Source of the DNA: Parvicella sp964387945
GTDB taxonomy: Bacteria > Bacteroidota > Bacteroidia > Flavobacteriales_D > Parvicellaceae
Reading direction: 5' to 3'
DNA length: 64,000 nucleotides
NCBI GenBank assembly: GCA_964387945.1
Contig: CAYLYX010000008.1
Coordinates: 120,608-184,607, forward strand
The notes under the pieces were generated by a model that searched no databases, was not told the origin of the DNA, and worked only from the letters and a program-made list of their open reading frames with translations. Below are positions 15,605 to 25,500 of the stretch, one piece after another; position 1 is the stretch's first letter, and each line of letters begins with the position of its first letter. Position numbers and translations under genes: made by a program.

Positions 15605-16672
15605 TTAAGCTTTTAAAATCCAACCAAATTTATCCTCAACCTTCCCATGCTTATAGTCAGTAAGGTAGGTTAGCACTTTATTGGAAAACTCTCTTCCTTC
15701 TACAGCAGGAAGATCATAAGTAGTTCCATCAAAATGAATCGCACTAATTTGAGCTATGGTAGCTGCAGTACCTGCTCCAAATGCTTCTGTCAACCGACCT
15801 TCCTTGATCGCTGAAATTACTTCTTCCACGCTCACTTTTCGTTCTTCAACTTCGTAACCCCAATCACGGGCAATATCAACAACACTTCTTCTAGTAATTC
15901 CTGCTAGAATCGTATCGCTTGATGCTGGTGTAATGATTTTTCCATCAATGACGAACAAAACGTTCATCGTTCCAGCTTCCTCAATGTATTTATGCTCTTT
16001 GGCGTCCGTCCAAATCAATTGTCTGAACCCTTCTTTTTGTCCCTTAACCGCAGGGTAGAGCGATCCAGCATAATTACCTCCAGCTTTCGCATAACCTGTT
16101 CCACCTTCCACAGCTCTACTGTATTTGGTCTCAATCTTTACTGGAACTGGCTCAGAGTAATATGCGCCAACAGGACAAGTAAAAATGATAAATTTATACG
16201 TGTCTGATGGTCGGATTCCAACGTATGGATCCATCGCGATCATGAAAGGTCTGATGTATAAAGAGAACCCTTCTTTAGACGGAACCCATTCACGATCAAT
16301 ATTTAGTAAGGTTCTTAAGGCCTCAATAAAAAGATCAACGGGAACTTCTGGCATACACATTCTCTCTGCCGAAAGGTTAAAACGCTTAGCATTCTCTTCT
16401 GGTCTAAACAATAAGATTTCTCCATTGTCCGACTTGGTAGCTTTCATTCCTTCAAAAAAGGTTTGACCATAATGAAGAATCGAGGTAGCAGGTGACAAAG
16501 ATAAATCTCCAAATGGTTGAATGCTGGCTTGTTGCCACGCCCCGTCCTTGTAATCCATTGTAAACATATGGTCAGAAAAAACTCTTCCAAACGGAAGATC
16601 ATTCCAATCCAATGAATTTATTCTGCTATTTGTCGTTTGCGTTATCGATATATTTAGTAAATCCGTACTCAT
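15605..16672 (-). CDS. ilvE: Branched-chain amino acid aminotransferase
   Basis: A PLP fold-type IV transaminase that interconverts Leu, Ile and Val with their 2-oxo acids. At 355 residues it is of the eukaryotic-like BCAT2 type. Motifs: 'SATSILHYGQTFFEGMKATK', 'GGTGYAKAGGNYAGSLYPA' (the Lys before GGNYA forms the Schiff base), 'YIEEAGTMNVLFV' and 'TEAFGAGTAATIAQI'. The open frame extends to 16738, but ATG 16672 (or the adjacent 16675) gives the natural N-terminus. It is cotranscribed with the NlpC/P60 gene and divergent from recQ. Confidence 0.95.
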   Translation of the reverse strand: MSTDLLNISITQTTNSRINSLDWNDLPFGRVFSDHMFTMDYKDGAWQQASIQPFGDLSLSPATSILHYGQTFFEGMKATKSDNGEILLFRPEENAKRFNLSAERMCMPEVPVDLFIEALRTLLNIDREWVPSKEGFSLYIRPFMIAMDPYVGIRPSDTYKFIIFTCPVGAYYSEPVPVKIETKYSRAVEGGTGYAKAGGNYAGSLYPAVKGQKEGFRQLIWTDAKEHKYIEEAGTMNVLFVIDGKIITPASSDTILAGITRRSVVDIARDWGYEVEERKVSVEEVISAIKEGRLTEAFGAGTAATIAQISAIHFDGTTYDLPAVEGREFSNKVLTYLTDYKHGKVEDKFGWILKA

Positions 16673-16689
16673 CATTCTGATTATGTCTC

Positions 16690-16697
16690 TATTTTTG
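16690..16697 (+). promoter_or_regulatory. -7 element (TATTTTTG) for recQ
   Basis: This perfect TAnnTTTG match sits inside the 5' extension of the recQ reading frame. It supports translation from TTG 16761 rather than ATG 16683. Confidence 0.45.
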
Positions 16698-16735
16698 CTA
16701 ATCTGTATAAAGGGCAGACCACCCGAAAAGCAGGG

Positions 16736-16743
16736 CAAAATTA
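16736..16743 (-). promoter_or_regulatory. -7 element (TAATTTTG) for ilvE
   Basis: This perfect TAnnTTTG match on the minus strand lies about 64 bases before the ilvE ATG. The divergent recQ box is to its left, so the two transcripts would overlap at their 5' ends. Confidence 0.4.
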
Positions 16744-16760
16744 ATATTAATTTCGCAGCA

Positions 16761-18686
16761 TTGATACTTAATTATCCAAAAAAAATATTGCAGCAATACT
16801 GGGGCTATGATTCCTTTCGTGAGAAACAAGAGGAAATTATAGCTTCTATCCTTGAAGGAAAGGATACCTTAGCGCTTTTGCCAACTGGAGGAGGTAAGTC
16901 GTTATGCTTCCAAGTTCCAGCACTCTGTATGGAAGGAGTTTGTTTGGTAGTAACGCCCTTAGTAGCGCTAATGAATGATCAGGTTCAGAACTTGAAAAAG
17001 AGAGGCGTTAAAGCCCTAGCAATTCACTCAGGAATGTCTAAACGACAAATTGACTATGCTTTGGATAATGTGGTTTACGGAGATTACAAGTTACTCTACC
17101 TGTCTCCAGAACGCTTGAAGACACCACTTTTTAGAGAGCGTTTGAAGAAAATGAACGTTAGCTTCATTGCTGTGGATGAGGCACACTGTATTAGCCAATG
17201 GGGGTATGATTTTAGACCTTCCTATCTGGAGATTGCCGAAATTCGACAAGAGCTTCAGGATAAAGCGGTTATGGCGTTGACGGCAACGGCTACGCTCAGG
17301 GTGGTTGATGATATTCAAGATAGACTGGCCTTTCGAGAGAAGCATGTGCTATGCAAAAGTTTTTATCGGCCGAATCTGAGGTATTTTGTGAGGGTCACAG
17401 AAGATAAGGTGCCTACGTTGTTATCTATTATTAAAAAGCAAAGGAGTTCTGGTATTGTATACTTGAGGAGTCGTAAGCAAACGGTGGAGTATGCAGAGAT
17501 TTTAAAACGAAATGGAATTGCTGCGGATCATTACCATGCAGGATTGTCTCATGAGGAGCGAGAACGAAAGCAAAAAGCATGGCAAGGCGACAAAATTCAA
17601 GTAATTGTGTGTACCAATGCTTTTGGAATGGGGATTGACAAACCTGATGTGAGGTTTGTGGTAAACATTGGCTTACCGGAGTCCATTGAAGCTTATTTTC
17701 AAGAAGCGGGTAGGGCAGGAAGAGACGAGAAAAAGGCGTTTGCAGTCTTACTGGTAGATTCTTCTGATGAAATTTTATTGAGAGAAAAAACCGACAAGAA
17801 ATTTCCAGATATGGAGGTGGTTAAGCGTGTGTACAACCTAGTGATGAATCATTTTCGATTGGCGATTGGGGCAGGGGAGGATGAGTCGTTTACGGTAAAT
17901 TGGCAGGAGCTGGTAGATCAATCGACTTTTTCCTATAATGAGCTATATCACTCTTCTAAATTCATCGAAAGAGCAGGTTATTGGCAGTTGTCTGAAGGGT
18001 TGGCGAGCACATCTTCATTGATGATTCTTTCAAAACCCAATGATGTGTATCAACTTCAGGTCAAACATCCAGAGATCGATAAGTTAGTGCAAACACTCCT
18101 ACGAAGTTATGGAGGGCTATTCGATGGATATGTTTCCGTTCGAGAAGGTTTATTGGCATCAAGAGCAAATCTTTCAAGAGTAGAAGTGTCCAAGACGCTA
18201 AAATATTTACACTCTCTTGAAGTGGTAGACTATAAAGAGGTGAAAGAAGGACATTTCATTACCATGATCCAGCCTCGAATTGATGTAAAGTACTTGCGAC
18301 TTCCCGTTGCGTTTTATCGAGACTTAAAGCAAGTTGTAATAGACAATACGGAAGCTATGATTCACTACGCTTTTGAAGAACACACTTGTCGTTCAAGAAT
18401 GTTGTTGTCGTATTTTGGAGAGAAAAAGGCTGAGAATTGTGGTGTTTGTGATTATTGTCTGGGTTTGAGAGAGAAAATCAGCATCAAGTCAGTAGACAAC
18501 GATAGCGTAGTTGAAGAGATTCGAACAATTTTGCTGAATTCAGAAGAAATGACACTTACCAGTATGGTGGAAATTGGAGAAACGGATAAAACTAAGCAAA
18601 CGATTAAGTTTGCACTTCAATGGATGTTAGACAATGGCATTATTTTGGTAAACGATAAGCAGTATCTTGAACTAAAGAAAAAGTGA
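16761..18686 (+). CDS. recQ: ATP-dependent DNA helicase RecQ
   Basis: A 3'-5' superfamily 2 helicase in recombination and repair. From TTG 16761 the protein is 641 residues: motif 0 'YWGYDSFREKQEEI', Walker A 'LPTGGGKS' (41-47), DEAH box 'AVDEAHCISQWGYDFRPSY', 'LTATAT', and motif VI 'QEAGRAGRD'. The RQC zinc site follows ('CRSRMLLSYFGEKKAENCGVCDYCL', four Cys). No clear HRDC domain is seen at the C-terminus. The frame reaches ATG 16683, but the extra 26 residues have no counterpart in RecQ and contain a promoter box. It overlaps the TPR gene by 4 bases. Confidence 0.93.
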   Translation: MILNYPKKILQQYWGYDSFREKQEEIIASILEGKDTLALLPTGGGKSLCFQVPALCMEGVCLVVTPLVALMNDQVQNLKKRGVKALAIHSGMSKRQIDYALDNVVYGDYKLLYLSPERLKTPLFRERLKKMNVSFIAVDEAHCISQWGYDFRPSYLEIAEIRQELQDKAVMALTATATLRVVDDIQDRLAFREKHVLCKSFYRPNLRYFVRVTEDKVPTLLSIIKKQRSSGIVYLRSRKQTVEYAEILKRNGIAADHYHAGLSHEERERKQKAWQGDKIQVIVCTNAFGMGIDKPDVRFVVNIGLPESIEAYFQEAGRAGRDEKKAFAVLLVDSSDEILLREKTDKKFPDMEVVKRVYNLVMNHFRLAIGAGEDESFTVNWQELVDQSTFSYNELYHSSKFIERAGYWQLSEGLASTSSLMILSKPNDVYQLQVKHPEIDKLVQTLLRSYGGLFDGYVSVREGLLASRANLSRVEVSKTLKYLHSLEVVDYKEVKEGHFITMIQPRIDVKYLRLPVAFYRDLKQVVIDNTEAMIHYAFEEHTCRSRMLLSYFGEKKAENCGVCDYCLGLREKISIKSVDNDSVVEEIRTILLNSEEMTLTSMVEIGETDKTKQTIKFALQWMLDNGIILVNDKQYLELKKK

Positions 18687-19801
18687 AGTTTTTTGTCTTG
18701 ATCATATCGTTACTCTGTATGTTGGTGGTTCGGTCTCAATCGAATCCCAGACTATATCTTTTCGAAAAAGCTGATTCGTTGTATGAAACTGGCAACACTT
18801 CCCAAGCAAAGTACTATTATTCATTATCCCTAAAGCAGGAAGGAGCGGTTCCAGACGACTACTTAATAAAACAAAAGGTAATTACGATTGATTCAATAAG
18901 TGCTTATGAAGTTGAAGATACAGAGTTTTTAGTGTTGATTTTTCAGGCAGATAGTTTGCTTGCTGCTGAGCGGTACATAAAAGCACTCAAATATTTTGAT
19001 GACGCTTCAAGCCTGCAGCCTGGCTTAGATTACCCGCATGCCAGAATTGACCAGATCATTGAAGAGTCTCAAGAAGTCAAAAAGCAATTATTGATCTATA
19101 ATGCTAAGCAGAACCAGTTGGCATATGCCAAAGCACTAAAAGACATTGAACAACTAGAAAAAAATGGATTCGAACTTGAAGCTTATTTCAAGTATAAAGA
19201 GTTTGCCAAGGCATTTCACGGAGATTCGTTGGCGCTGTCTCGTGCCGAAATATTGAAGGAGTCTATCGGGGATCAGATCGATTTGTTGCTAAAGTTATTG
19301 GCTGATGGTGAAGCGGCTTATTTTCAAGGTGAATTTATCACCGCAAAGGAGAAGTTTGATGATGCTTTGGTCATGAATCCAAAATGTGAAGTGTGTCGCT
19401 TGCGATTAGATCAGGTTAATTATTGTCTCAAAGAAGAGGTGGGTAGGTCGAACGATCTGGATCAGCTTTACGATGAAGCCTTAGCTAATTTTGAAGAAGG
19501 GAAATACCAAAAAGCTTATTATCAGTTTTCATTACTAAGCAAGCGTAATTCAGACAATGAGAACGCTGCTATGAAGGTAAAAGAACTTGAAGAACTTCTA
19601 GAACTTGAAACCGATGAGAGAATGCGAAAGTTTAATGCAGATATTACGTTAGAGAAAGCGAATAATGCATTTTTAGAAGATAATTTTGACCAAGCCTTGA
19701 CATTTTATTTAAAATTAAAGAATGCCTACGCTGAAGATATCGATTACTTGCAGTTTGTCGAATTGCGCATAGCTGAGTGTCTCAATGAGCTAGAGAATTA
19801 A
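18683..19801 (+). CDS. Exported tetratricopeptide-repeat protein
   Basis: A 372-residue helical protein with TPR-like repeats: 'ADSLYETGNTSQAKYYYSLS' near residue 30, 'ADSLLAAERYIKALKYFDDA' near 95, 'GEAAYFQGEFITAKEKFDDA' near 210, 'YDEALANFEEGKYQKAYYQF' near 260 and 'KANNAFLEDNFDQALTFYLK' near 330. The N-terminus is a signal peptide ('MKFFVLIISLLCMLVVRSQS'), so it acts in the periplasm or at the envelope, probably as a protein-binding scaffold. The GTG start at 18683 overlaps the recQ stop by four bases (GTGA), implying coupled translation. No specific partner can be named. Confidence 0.8.
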   Translation: MKFFVLIISLLCMLVVRSQSNPRLYLFEKADSLYETGNTSQAKYYYSLSLKQEGAVPDDYLIKQKVITIDSISAYEVEDTEFLVLIFQADSLLAAERYIKALKYFDDASSLQPGLDYPHARIDQIIEESQEVKKQLLIYNAKQNQLAYAKALKDIEQLEKNGFELEAYFKYKEFAKAFHGDSLALSRAEILKESIGDQIDLLLKLLADGEAAYFQGEFITAKEKFDDALVMNPKCEVCRLRLDQVNYCLKEEVGRSNDLDQLYDEALANFEEGKYQKAYYQFSLLSKRNSDNENAAMKVKELEELLELETDERMRKFNADITLEKANNAFLEDNFDQALTFYLKLKNAYAEDIDYLQFVELRIAECLNELEN

Positions 19802-19803
19802 GC

Positions 19804-20931
19804 TTAAGAAATGATTTCCGCAATTTGTTCAATCACGTAGTCAATTTCCTCTATGGAATTGTATTTGCTAAATGAGAAACGAACTGCTCTGCAATTCTGT
19901 AAACTTCTGATTTGTCCGATGACATGAGAACCTTGGTTACTTCCAGACGAGCAGGCACTTCCACCCGAAGCTGCAATGCCTCTTAAGTCCAAGTTAAACA
20001 AGAACATATCGTCAGCAACATCACTTGGGAAGCATACATTTAGAATTTTAGGTGAAGCCTTTTCTACTTCATTTCCCACAATCTGTGCGCTGGGAATAAG
20101 TTGCTTTACCTCCATTATAAAGTAGTTTCGAAGTTTTTTGAGGTGCTCCTCTTGGGTCTCAAGATGCTGTAGGGACAGGTTGAGAGCAGCCGCAAGACCA
20201 ATTACGCCAGCTACATTTTCTGTCCCTGCGCGGTGACCTCTTTCCTGACTTCCACCGTGAATAAAGGTGTTTAAAGTGCTCGAGTCTTTGACGTACATAA
20301 AGCCAACTCCTTTTGGTCCGTGAAATTTATGGGCCGAGCAAGTGGCATAGTCCAACATGGCTTCATTAAAGTCAAGCGAAATCGTACCCATTGACTGAAC
20401 AGTATCACTATGAAATAGCGCGTCATGGCTTTTGCAAATTGCACCAACTTGGTGGATGGGTAAAACCGTTCCAATTTCGTTGTTGACATGCATTAGCGTA
20501 ACCAGTTTTTTATCTTCTGGATGGTTTTCCAAAAGGGTTTTAAGGCTATCCAGACTTACATTACCATGCTCATCCAATGCTACAAAGCTCACTTTGATGT
20601 TTTGACGATGCTCCAGAGACAAAAGGGTGTTCAGCACCGCATGATGTTCAATGGCACTCGATATGATGTGATTTACACCTTGTTGTACAGCACTGCTCAG
20701 GATCGTGTTGTTTCCTTCCGTTCCGCTTCCGGTAAAGATAATCTGACCAGGTTGAACATGAAGGGCTTGAGCGATGCTCCTCCTAGCGGATTCCATGGCA
20801 TTTTTGGCCGTCCTTCCAAAAGCATGAGTGGAAGACGGATTGCCAAAATGCTCCTTTAAGAAAGGCTCCATGGCTTCCCATACGGAGGGATCCAAAGGAG
20901 TGGTTGCTGCATTGTCAAAATATACTTTCAT
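19804..20931 (-). CDS. Cysteine desulfurase (IscS/NifS family)
   Basis: A PLP enzyme that takes sulfur from cysteine for Fe-S clusters or tRNA thiolation. The 375-residue protein starts 'MKVYFDNAATTPLDPSVWEA', carries 'FTGSGTEGNNTIL', the PLP-Lys motif 'SAHKFHGPKGVGFMYV' (Lys near residue 201) and the sulfur-carrying loop 'GGSACSSGSNQGSHV' (Cys near 326), as in group I IscS-like enzymes. It lies 1 base after glpK in the same direction and is probably cotranscribed. No isc or suf scaffold gene is nearby, so its sulfur acceptor cannot be deduced. Confidence 0.92.
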   Translation of the reverse strand: MKVYFDNAATTPLDPSVWEAMEPFLKEHFGNPSSTHAFGRTAKNAMESARRSIAQALHVQPGQIIFTGSGTEGNNTILSSAVQQGVNHIISSAIEHHAVLNTLLSLEHRQNIKVSFVALDEHGNVSLDSLKTLLENHPEDKKLVTLMHVNNEIGTVLPIHQVGAICKSHDALFHSDTVQSMGTISLDFNEAMLDYATCSAHKFHGPKGVGFMYVKDSSTLNTFIHGGSQERGHRAGTENVAGVIGLAAALNLSLQHLETQEEHLKKLRNYFIMEVKQLIPSAQIVGNEVEKASPKILNVCFPSDVADDMFLFNLDLRGIAASGGSACSSGSNQGSHVIGQIRSLQNCRAVRFSFSKYNSIEEIDYVIEQIAEIIS

Positions 20932-20932
20932 A

Positions 20933-22408
20933 TTAATCTATCCAGTTTTTTACACGATCAACGGCTTTGTGCCATTTTTTTACTTTTGAATTCACCTGTT
21001 CTGTGGTCATTTGAGGTTCGAATACTCTTTCAGACTGCCTTATCCCACCCAAATCTTTAACGTTCCATATTCCTGCCTGAATTCCAGCCATAAAAGCGGC
21101 TCCAAGTGCAGTAGATTCCTTACAAACGGGACGGTCAATGGGTTTGTTTAAAACATCGGCTTGAAATTGCATCAAAAAATCATTGGCACAAGCCCCTCCA
21201 TCTACATTGAGAGAAGTTAGGTCAATTCCAGAATCCTCAATCATTGCGTTGAGCACATCCCTTACTTGAAATGCTAAGGATTCCAGCGTAGCTTTAGTGA
21301 TCTCAGCTCTTCCAGTGTCTCGGGTTATTCCCAGAATTGCACCTCTCGCAAACATATCCCAATAGGGAGCACCCAATCCCGCAAAGGCTGGAATGACGAT
21401 TAAGTCTGAAGTGTCTCCCGCAGACAAGGCTAATTTCTCTGATTCGGCAGCATTGCTCAAAATATTGATACCATCTCTTAACCATTGGATGGCTGCACCA
21501 GCAACAAAAACACTACCTTCTAGCGCATACGTGGTAGCATTTCCAATTCTCCAGCCAACCGTGCTTAACAGTCCGTGGTCGTTATTAATGGGCTGATCTC
21601 CTGTGTTCATGAGCATGAAACATCCCGTTCCGTATGTGTTTTTGGCCTCACCCTCTTTAAAACAGCACTGTCCAAACAAGGCAGCTTGCTGATCTCCGAT
21701 CGCACTATAAATGGGAAGGTTTATTCCTTCGATAGTGGCCAATCCAAAATCATCAGCTGATGATTTGATTTGAGGCAACGTTTCCTTTGGTATTTCAAAC
21801 AACTGAGCTAGTTCTTCGCTCCAATTGAGTTCATGAATGTCAAATAAAAGTGTTCTGGAAGCATTGCTCACATCGGTCGCATGTACAGCTCCTTCCGTAA
21901 GTTTCCAAATCAGCCATGAGTCGATGGTTCCAAAGGCTAAATCTCCTTTGTCAGAAAGCTCTTTTGCTCCTTCAACGTTATCCAGAATCCACCTGGCCTT
22001 ACTTCCAGAAAAGTAGGAATCCATTATGAGGCCAGTTTTGTCCTTTATCATTTTGCCATGTGAAGACTTGATCTCCTGACAGTAGGCAGACGTTCGAGTA
22101 TCTTGCCATACGATAGCATTGTAAACTGGTTTTCCGGTTGATTTTTGCCAAGCGACTATGGTCTCTCGTTGATTTGTTATCCCAATGCCGATCACCTTAC
22201 CATCTAATTTTTTGGAGTGTTGAATAACATCTTTCAAAGTCGCCAATTGAGTAGAAAAAATTTCTTCGGCATCGTGTTCAACCCATCCCGGTCTCGGAAA
22301 AATTTGCCTAAATTCCTGCTGAGAAGCAAATACTTCTTCCCCTTTATCGTTAAAGAGAATACTACGGGAACTCGTAGTGCCCTGATCAAGACTTATAATG
22401 AATTTCAT
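20933..22408 (-). CDS. glpK: Glycerol kinase
   Basis: Phosphorylates glycerol to glycerol 3-phosphate, feeding lipid synthesis or glycolysis. The 491-residue FGGY-family protein shows 'FIISLDQGTTSSRSILFNDKG', 'RPGWVEHDAEEI', 'GITNQRETIVAWQKSTGKPV', 'AIVWQDTRTS', 'IYSAIGDQQAALFGQCCFKEGEAKNTYGTG' and 'VDGGACANDFLMQFQADVL', all standard. Neither glpF nor glpD is adjacent. It is the promoter-proximal gene of a pair with the cysteine desulfurase. Confidence 0.96.
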   Translation of the reverse strand: MKFIISLDQGTTSSRSILFNDKGEEVFASQQEFRQIFPRPGWVEHDAEEIFSTQLATLKDVIQHSKKLDGKVIGIGITNQRETIVAWQKSTGKPVYNAIVWQDTRTSAYCQEIKSSHGKMIKDKTGLIMDSYFSGSKARWILDNVEGAKELSDKGDLAFGTIDSWLIWKLTEGAVHATDVSNASRTLLFDIHELNWSEELAQLFEIPKETLPQIKSSADDFGLATIEGINLPIYSAIGDQQAALFGQCCFKEGEAKNTYGTGCFMLMNTGDQPINNDHGLLSTVGWRIGNATTYALEGSVFVAGAAIQWLRDGINILSNAAESEKLALSAGDTSDLIVIPAFAGLGAPYWDMFARGAILGITRDTGRAEITKATLESLAFQVRDVLNAMIEDSGIDLTSLNVDGGACANDFLMQFQADVLNKPIDRPVCKESTALGAAFMAGIQAGIWNVKDLGGIRQSERVFEPQMTTEQVNSKVKKWHKAVDRVKNWID

Positions 22409-22535
22409 ATTTTAATAATAAAAAAAGGCAACCCTGTTTCTGTTGATACGTCAAAGATGTGAAAGAATACAATAATTAAGTGTTTTTTTGTGGAATAAAT
22501 GTGACCATTTAGTCTCAAGAGGATTAACATAGTGT

Positions 22536-22543
22536 TAAATTTG
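22536..22543 (+). promoter_or_regulatory. -7 element (TAAATTTG) for the gliding/T9SS surface protein
   Basis: A perfect TAnnTTTG match 32 bases before the ATG at 22576, in the 167-bp gap from the divergent glpK gene. The rest of that gap shows nothing else recognisable. Confidence 0.5.
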
Positions 22544-22575
22544 TAAAGCAAAATATGAACTTCTAACCTTAACAA

Positions 22576-25500
22576 ATGAAAAAGATACTTGCATTATTAG
22601 CAGTTTTTAGTTTAACGTTTAATGCGTTTGCGTCCCACGTTCCTGGTGGTAACATCACATACGAGTGTATTGGTAACGGGCAGTATTTGCTTACACTTAC
22701 ACTGTTTGAAGATTGTGGTACTGCCTTTGAAACAGGGTCTGATCAACCGATTACGATCACAAACGATTGTGGAATTACAGGTTTGACGAATGTTAGTTTG
22801 CAGAATACTGTTTTTCAGCAAGAAGTTTCTCAGTTGTGCTCAAGCCAATTGCCACTTTCTGAGTGTAATGGTGGTTCTATGCCGGGTGTTTACATGCACC
22901 AATGGCAAGGTGTTATTACTTTACCCGCAGATTGTGATTCGTGGGTTTTTGCTTACAGCTCTTGCTGTAGAAATACAAGTTCAAACGCATCAAGTTCTTC
23001 CGCTAACTATTACTGGGAATCTGTATTGAATAGTCAAACAGCACCGTGTAACAATTCACCTGTTATTACTGGTCAGCCGATTCCTTATAACTGTGTTAAC
23101 CAGCCAGTAGTTTATAACTTTGGAGTTTACGAGCCAGACGGGAATACATTGGTTTATTCTTTGGTTCCTGCTGCTACTTCTGCAACGGGTACAATCACTT
23201 ATTCTGGAGGTTATTCTGGAACTTCACCAATTAATGGTATTGCGATTGATCCTAACACAGGAGAGATTACATTTACACCAACAGCTACGGGGAACTACAT
23301 CGTAGCCGTGCTGATTGAAGAGTATGATAATAATGGTAACTTAGTAGGGAGTATCGTTCAGGATTTTCAGTTTGAAGTCATCAACTGTGCTGGTAACAAC
23401 AACCCTGTGCCTCCTCCAGGAGGAGTTTCGAACGTTTCGGGATCTGGGTTTTCTACAGGGCCAAATGATGTTCAACTTTGTGAAGGGGATAATATTTGTT
23501 TTGACGTAGTGTTTACGGATGCTACAACAGATTCCATCTACTTAACTTCTAACCTAGCTAACGTCTTTCCTAACGGAACATTTACGCAAACTTCTTGGAT
23601 TGGAGGTTCGGCTACGGCTACTATTTGTTTCACAGTTCCAGGAGGAGCCAATCCGTTCTCTGTTATTTCGATCAACGCCAACGATAACGCTTGTCCTGTA
23701 GTAGGGGTGAGTTCGATGTCTGTGGGTGTTACCGTAGTTTCGAGTACGACTGCTGGTGCAGATGAAACGATTTGTTTAGGAACTGGAGTTCAATTGCAAG
23801 CGTCAGGAGGTTCAAACTTTAACTGGACATTAGTTTCTGGTGATCCGATAACTCCGGCTAACTTTAGCTGTACCAACTGTCCTGACCCGATTGCGAATCC
23901 TGCTGTAACTTCGGTTTACGAAGTAACTAGTAACTTGTCAGGTGGTTGTACTAACACAGATCAAATTACGGTTAATGTAGTTCCAGATTTCACGTACTCA
24001 TTAACACAAAGCTCAACTACTTCTTGTTTGAACAGTGAAATTCAGTTAGAAGTGGTTCCAAGTATTCCTGGAAACTACAGTTATACTTGGTCACCAGCAA
24101 CGGACTTATCATCAGCTAGTATTGCTAACCCTGTCTTAACACCTACAACACCTGGTAATTACGAGTATGCCGTTGAGATCGTTAGTCAAGATGGATGTGT
24201 GAAAAACGATACCATTGACATTTCTGTAGCCGCTGCCTATGCACCCGATGTTACTGTAACACCTAGTGTTACGAATATCATGTGTGGAGACACCGTTTAT
24301 TTTGATACGGATTTGGGTGGAGGTGTTCCTGCTTCATGTGGCGCAAGTGCTACAACTACTTGTTCGGCTGCGGCATCATCATCTGCGGTGGGTAATCCTA
24401 CAGGAGCAAATACATCAACGACTTATCCAGCGCCATTTGGAAACTGGTATCGAAATGCGAAGCATCAGTTCCTATTTACAGCTGCTGAGTTGCAAGCTGC
24501 AGGTTTTGCTGGAGGAAAAATTACTGAAATTGAATGGGAGGTAACAACCATCAATGGTACTACAGCTTATGATGATTACTCAATTAGCATGGGATGTACT
24601 GGAACTACTTCCTTAACGACATGGGAAACAGGTTTGACACAAGTGTTTAGTCCTCAAAATGTAACGTGTGTTACAGGAGCGAATACGTTTGTTTTAACGA
24701 CAGCATATGAGTGGGATGGTGTTTCTAACCTAGTTGTGCAGATTTGTTTTGATAACCTATCTGTTTCGTATACGAACAACTCTGTTACACCTTGGACAAC
24801 TACCACGTTTAACTCAACACTTTACTATAGAAGTGATGGAACTCAAGCATGTCCTTATACAGGTACTCCTACAATATCTACCAACCGTCCGGTAACAACT
24901 TTTACAATGTGTCCGACTATTCCAGATCCAAACAACTATTCATTTGAATGGACATCGACAGTTTCGGGAACACAGATTACTAACCCTACTGAACAGAACC
25001 CATTTGCTTTGCCATTTGATACACAAGATATACAGGTGGTGGTGACAGATTTGAATGGTGGGTGTACAGATACAGTAGTTACGCACATTGATGTGTTGTG
25101 TGATACATGTCAGGCTCCGATCCCAACACTTACAGATATAACGTGTTTTGGAGGTGCTGATGGTGAGATTTTGGCTGCACCTTATGGTCAGAACGGACCT
25201 CCGTTTGATTTAGAGTTATTGAACCCTAGTACAATGGCTGTATTGGAGTCAGCTCCTGGAGTAATGAATACCTATAACTTCACAGGATTGTCTGCAGGTT
25301 CCTACATGATCAGATCTTACGATACTACAGGTTGTTGGGCAGATACAATAGTCACGCTCTCTGAGCCGCCTCAAATGTTCCTTAGTACATCACAGGATAC
25401 GATAGTTTGTATTGGTGGTACGGCTACGATGCAAGCGACAGCAACTGGAGGTAACTCATCCAATTATTCCTACATTTGGGATGGACTAGCTGGTACTACA

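Noticed and set aside
16683..16760. ATG 16683 as the recQ start
   Set aside because: The added 26 residues have no RecQ counterpart and contain a TAnnTTTG promoter box; TTG 16761 is preferred.
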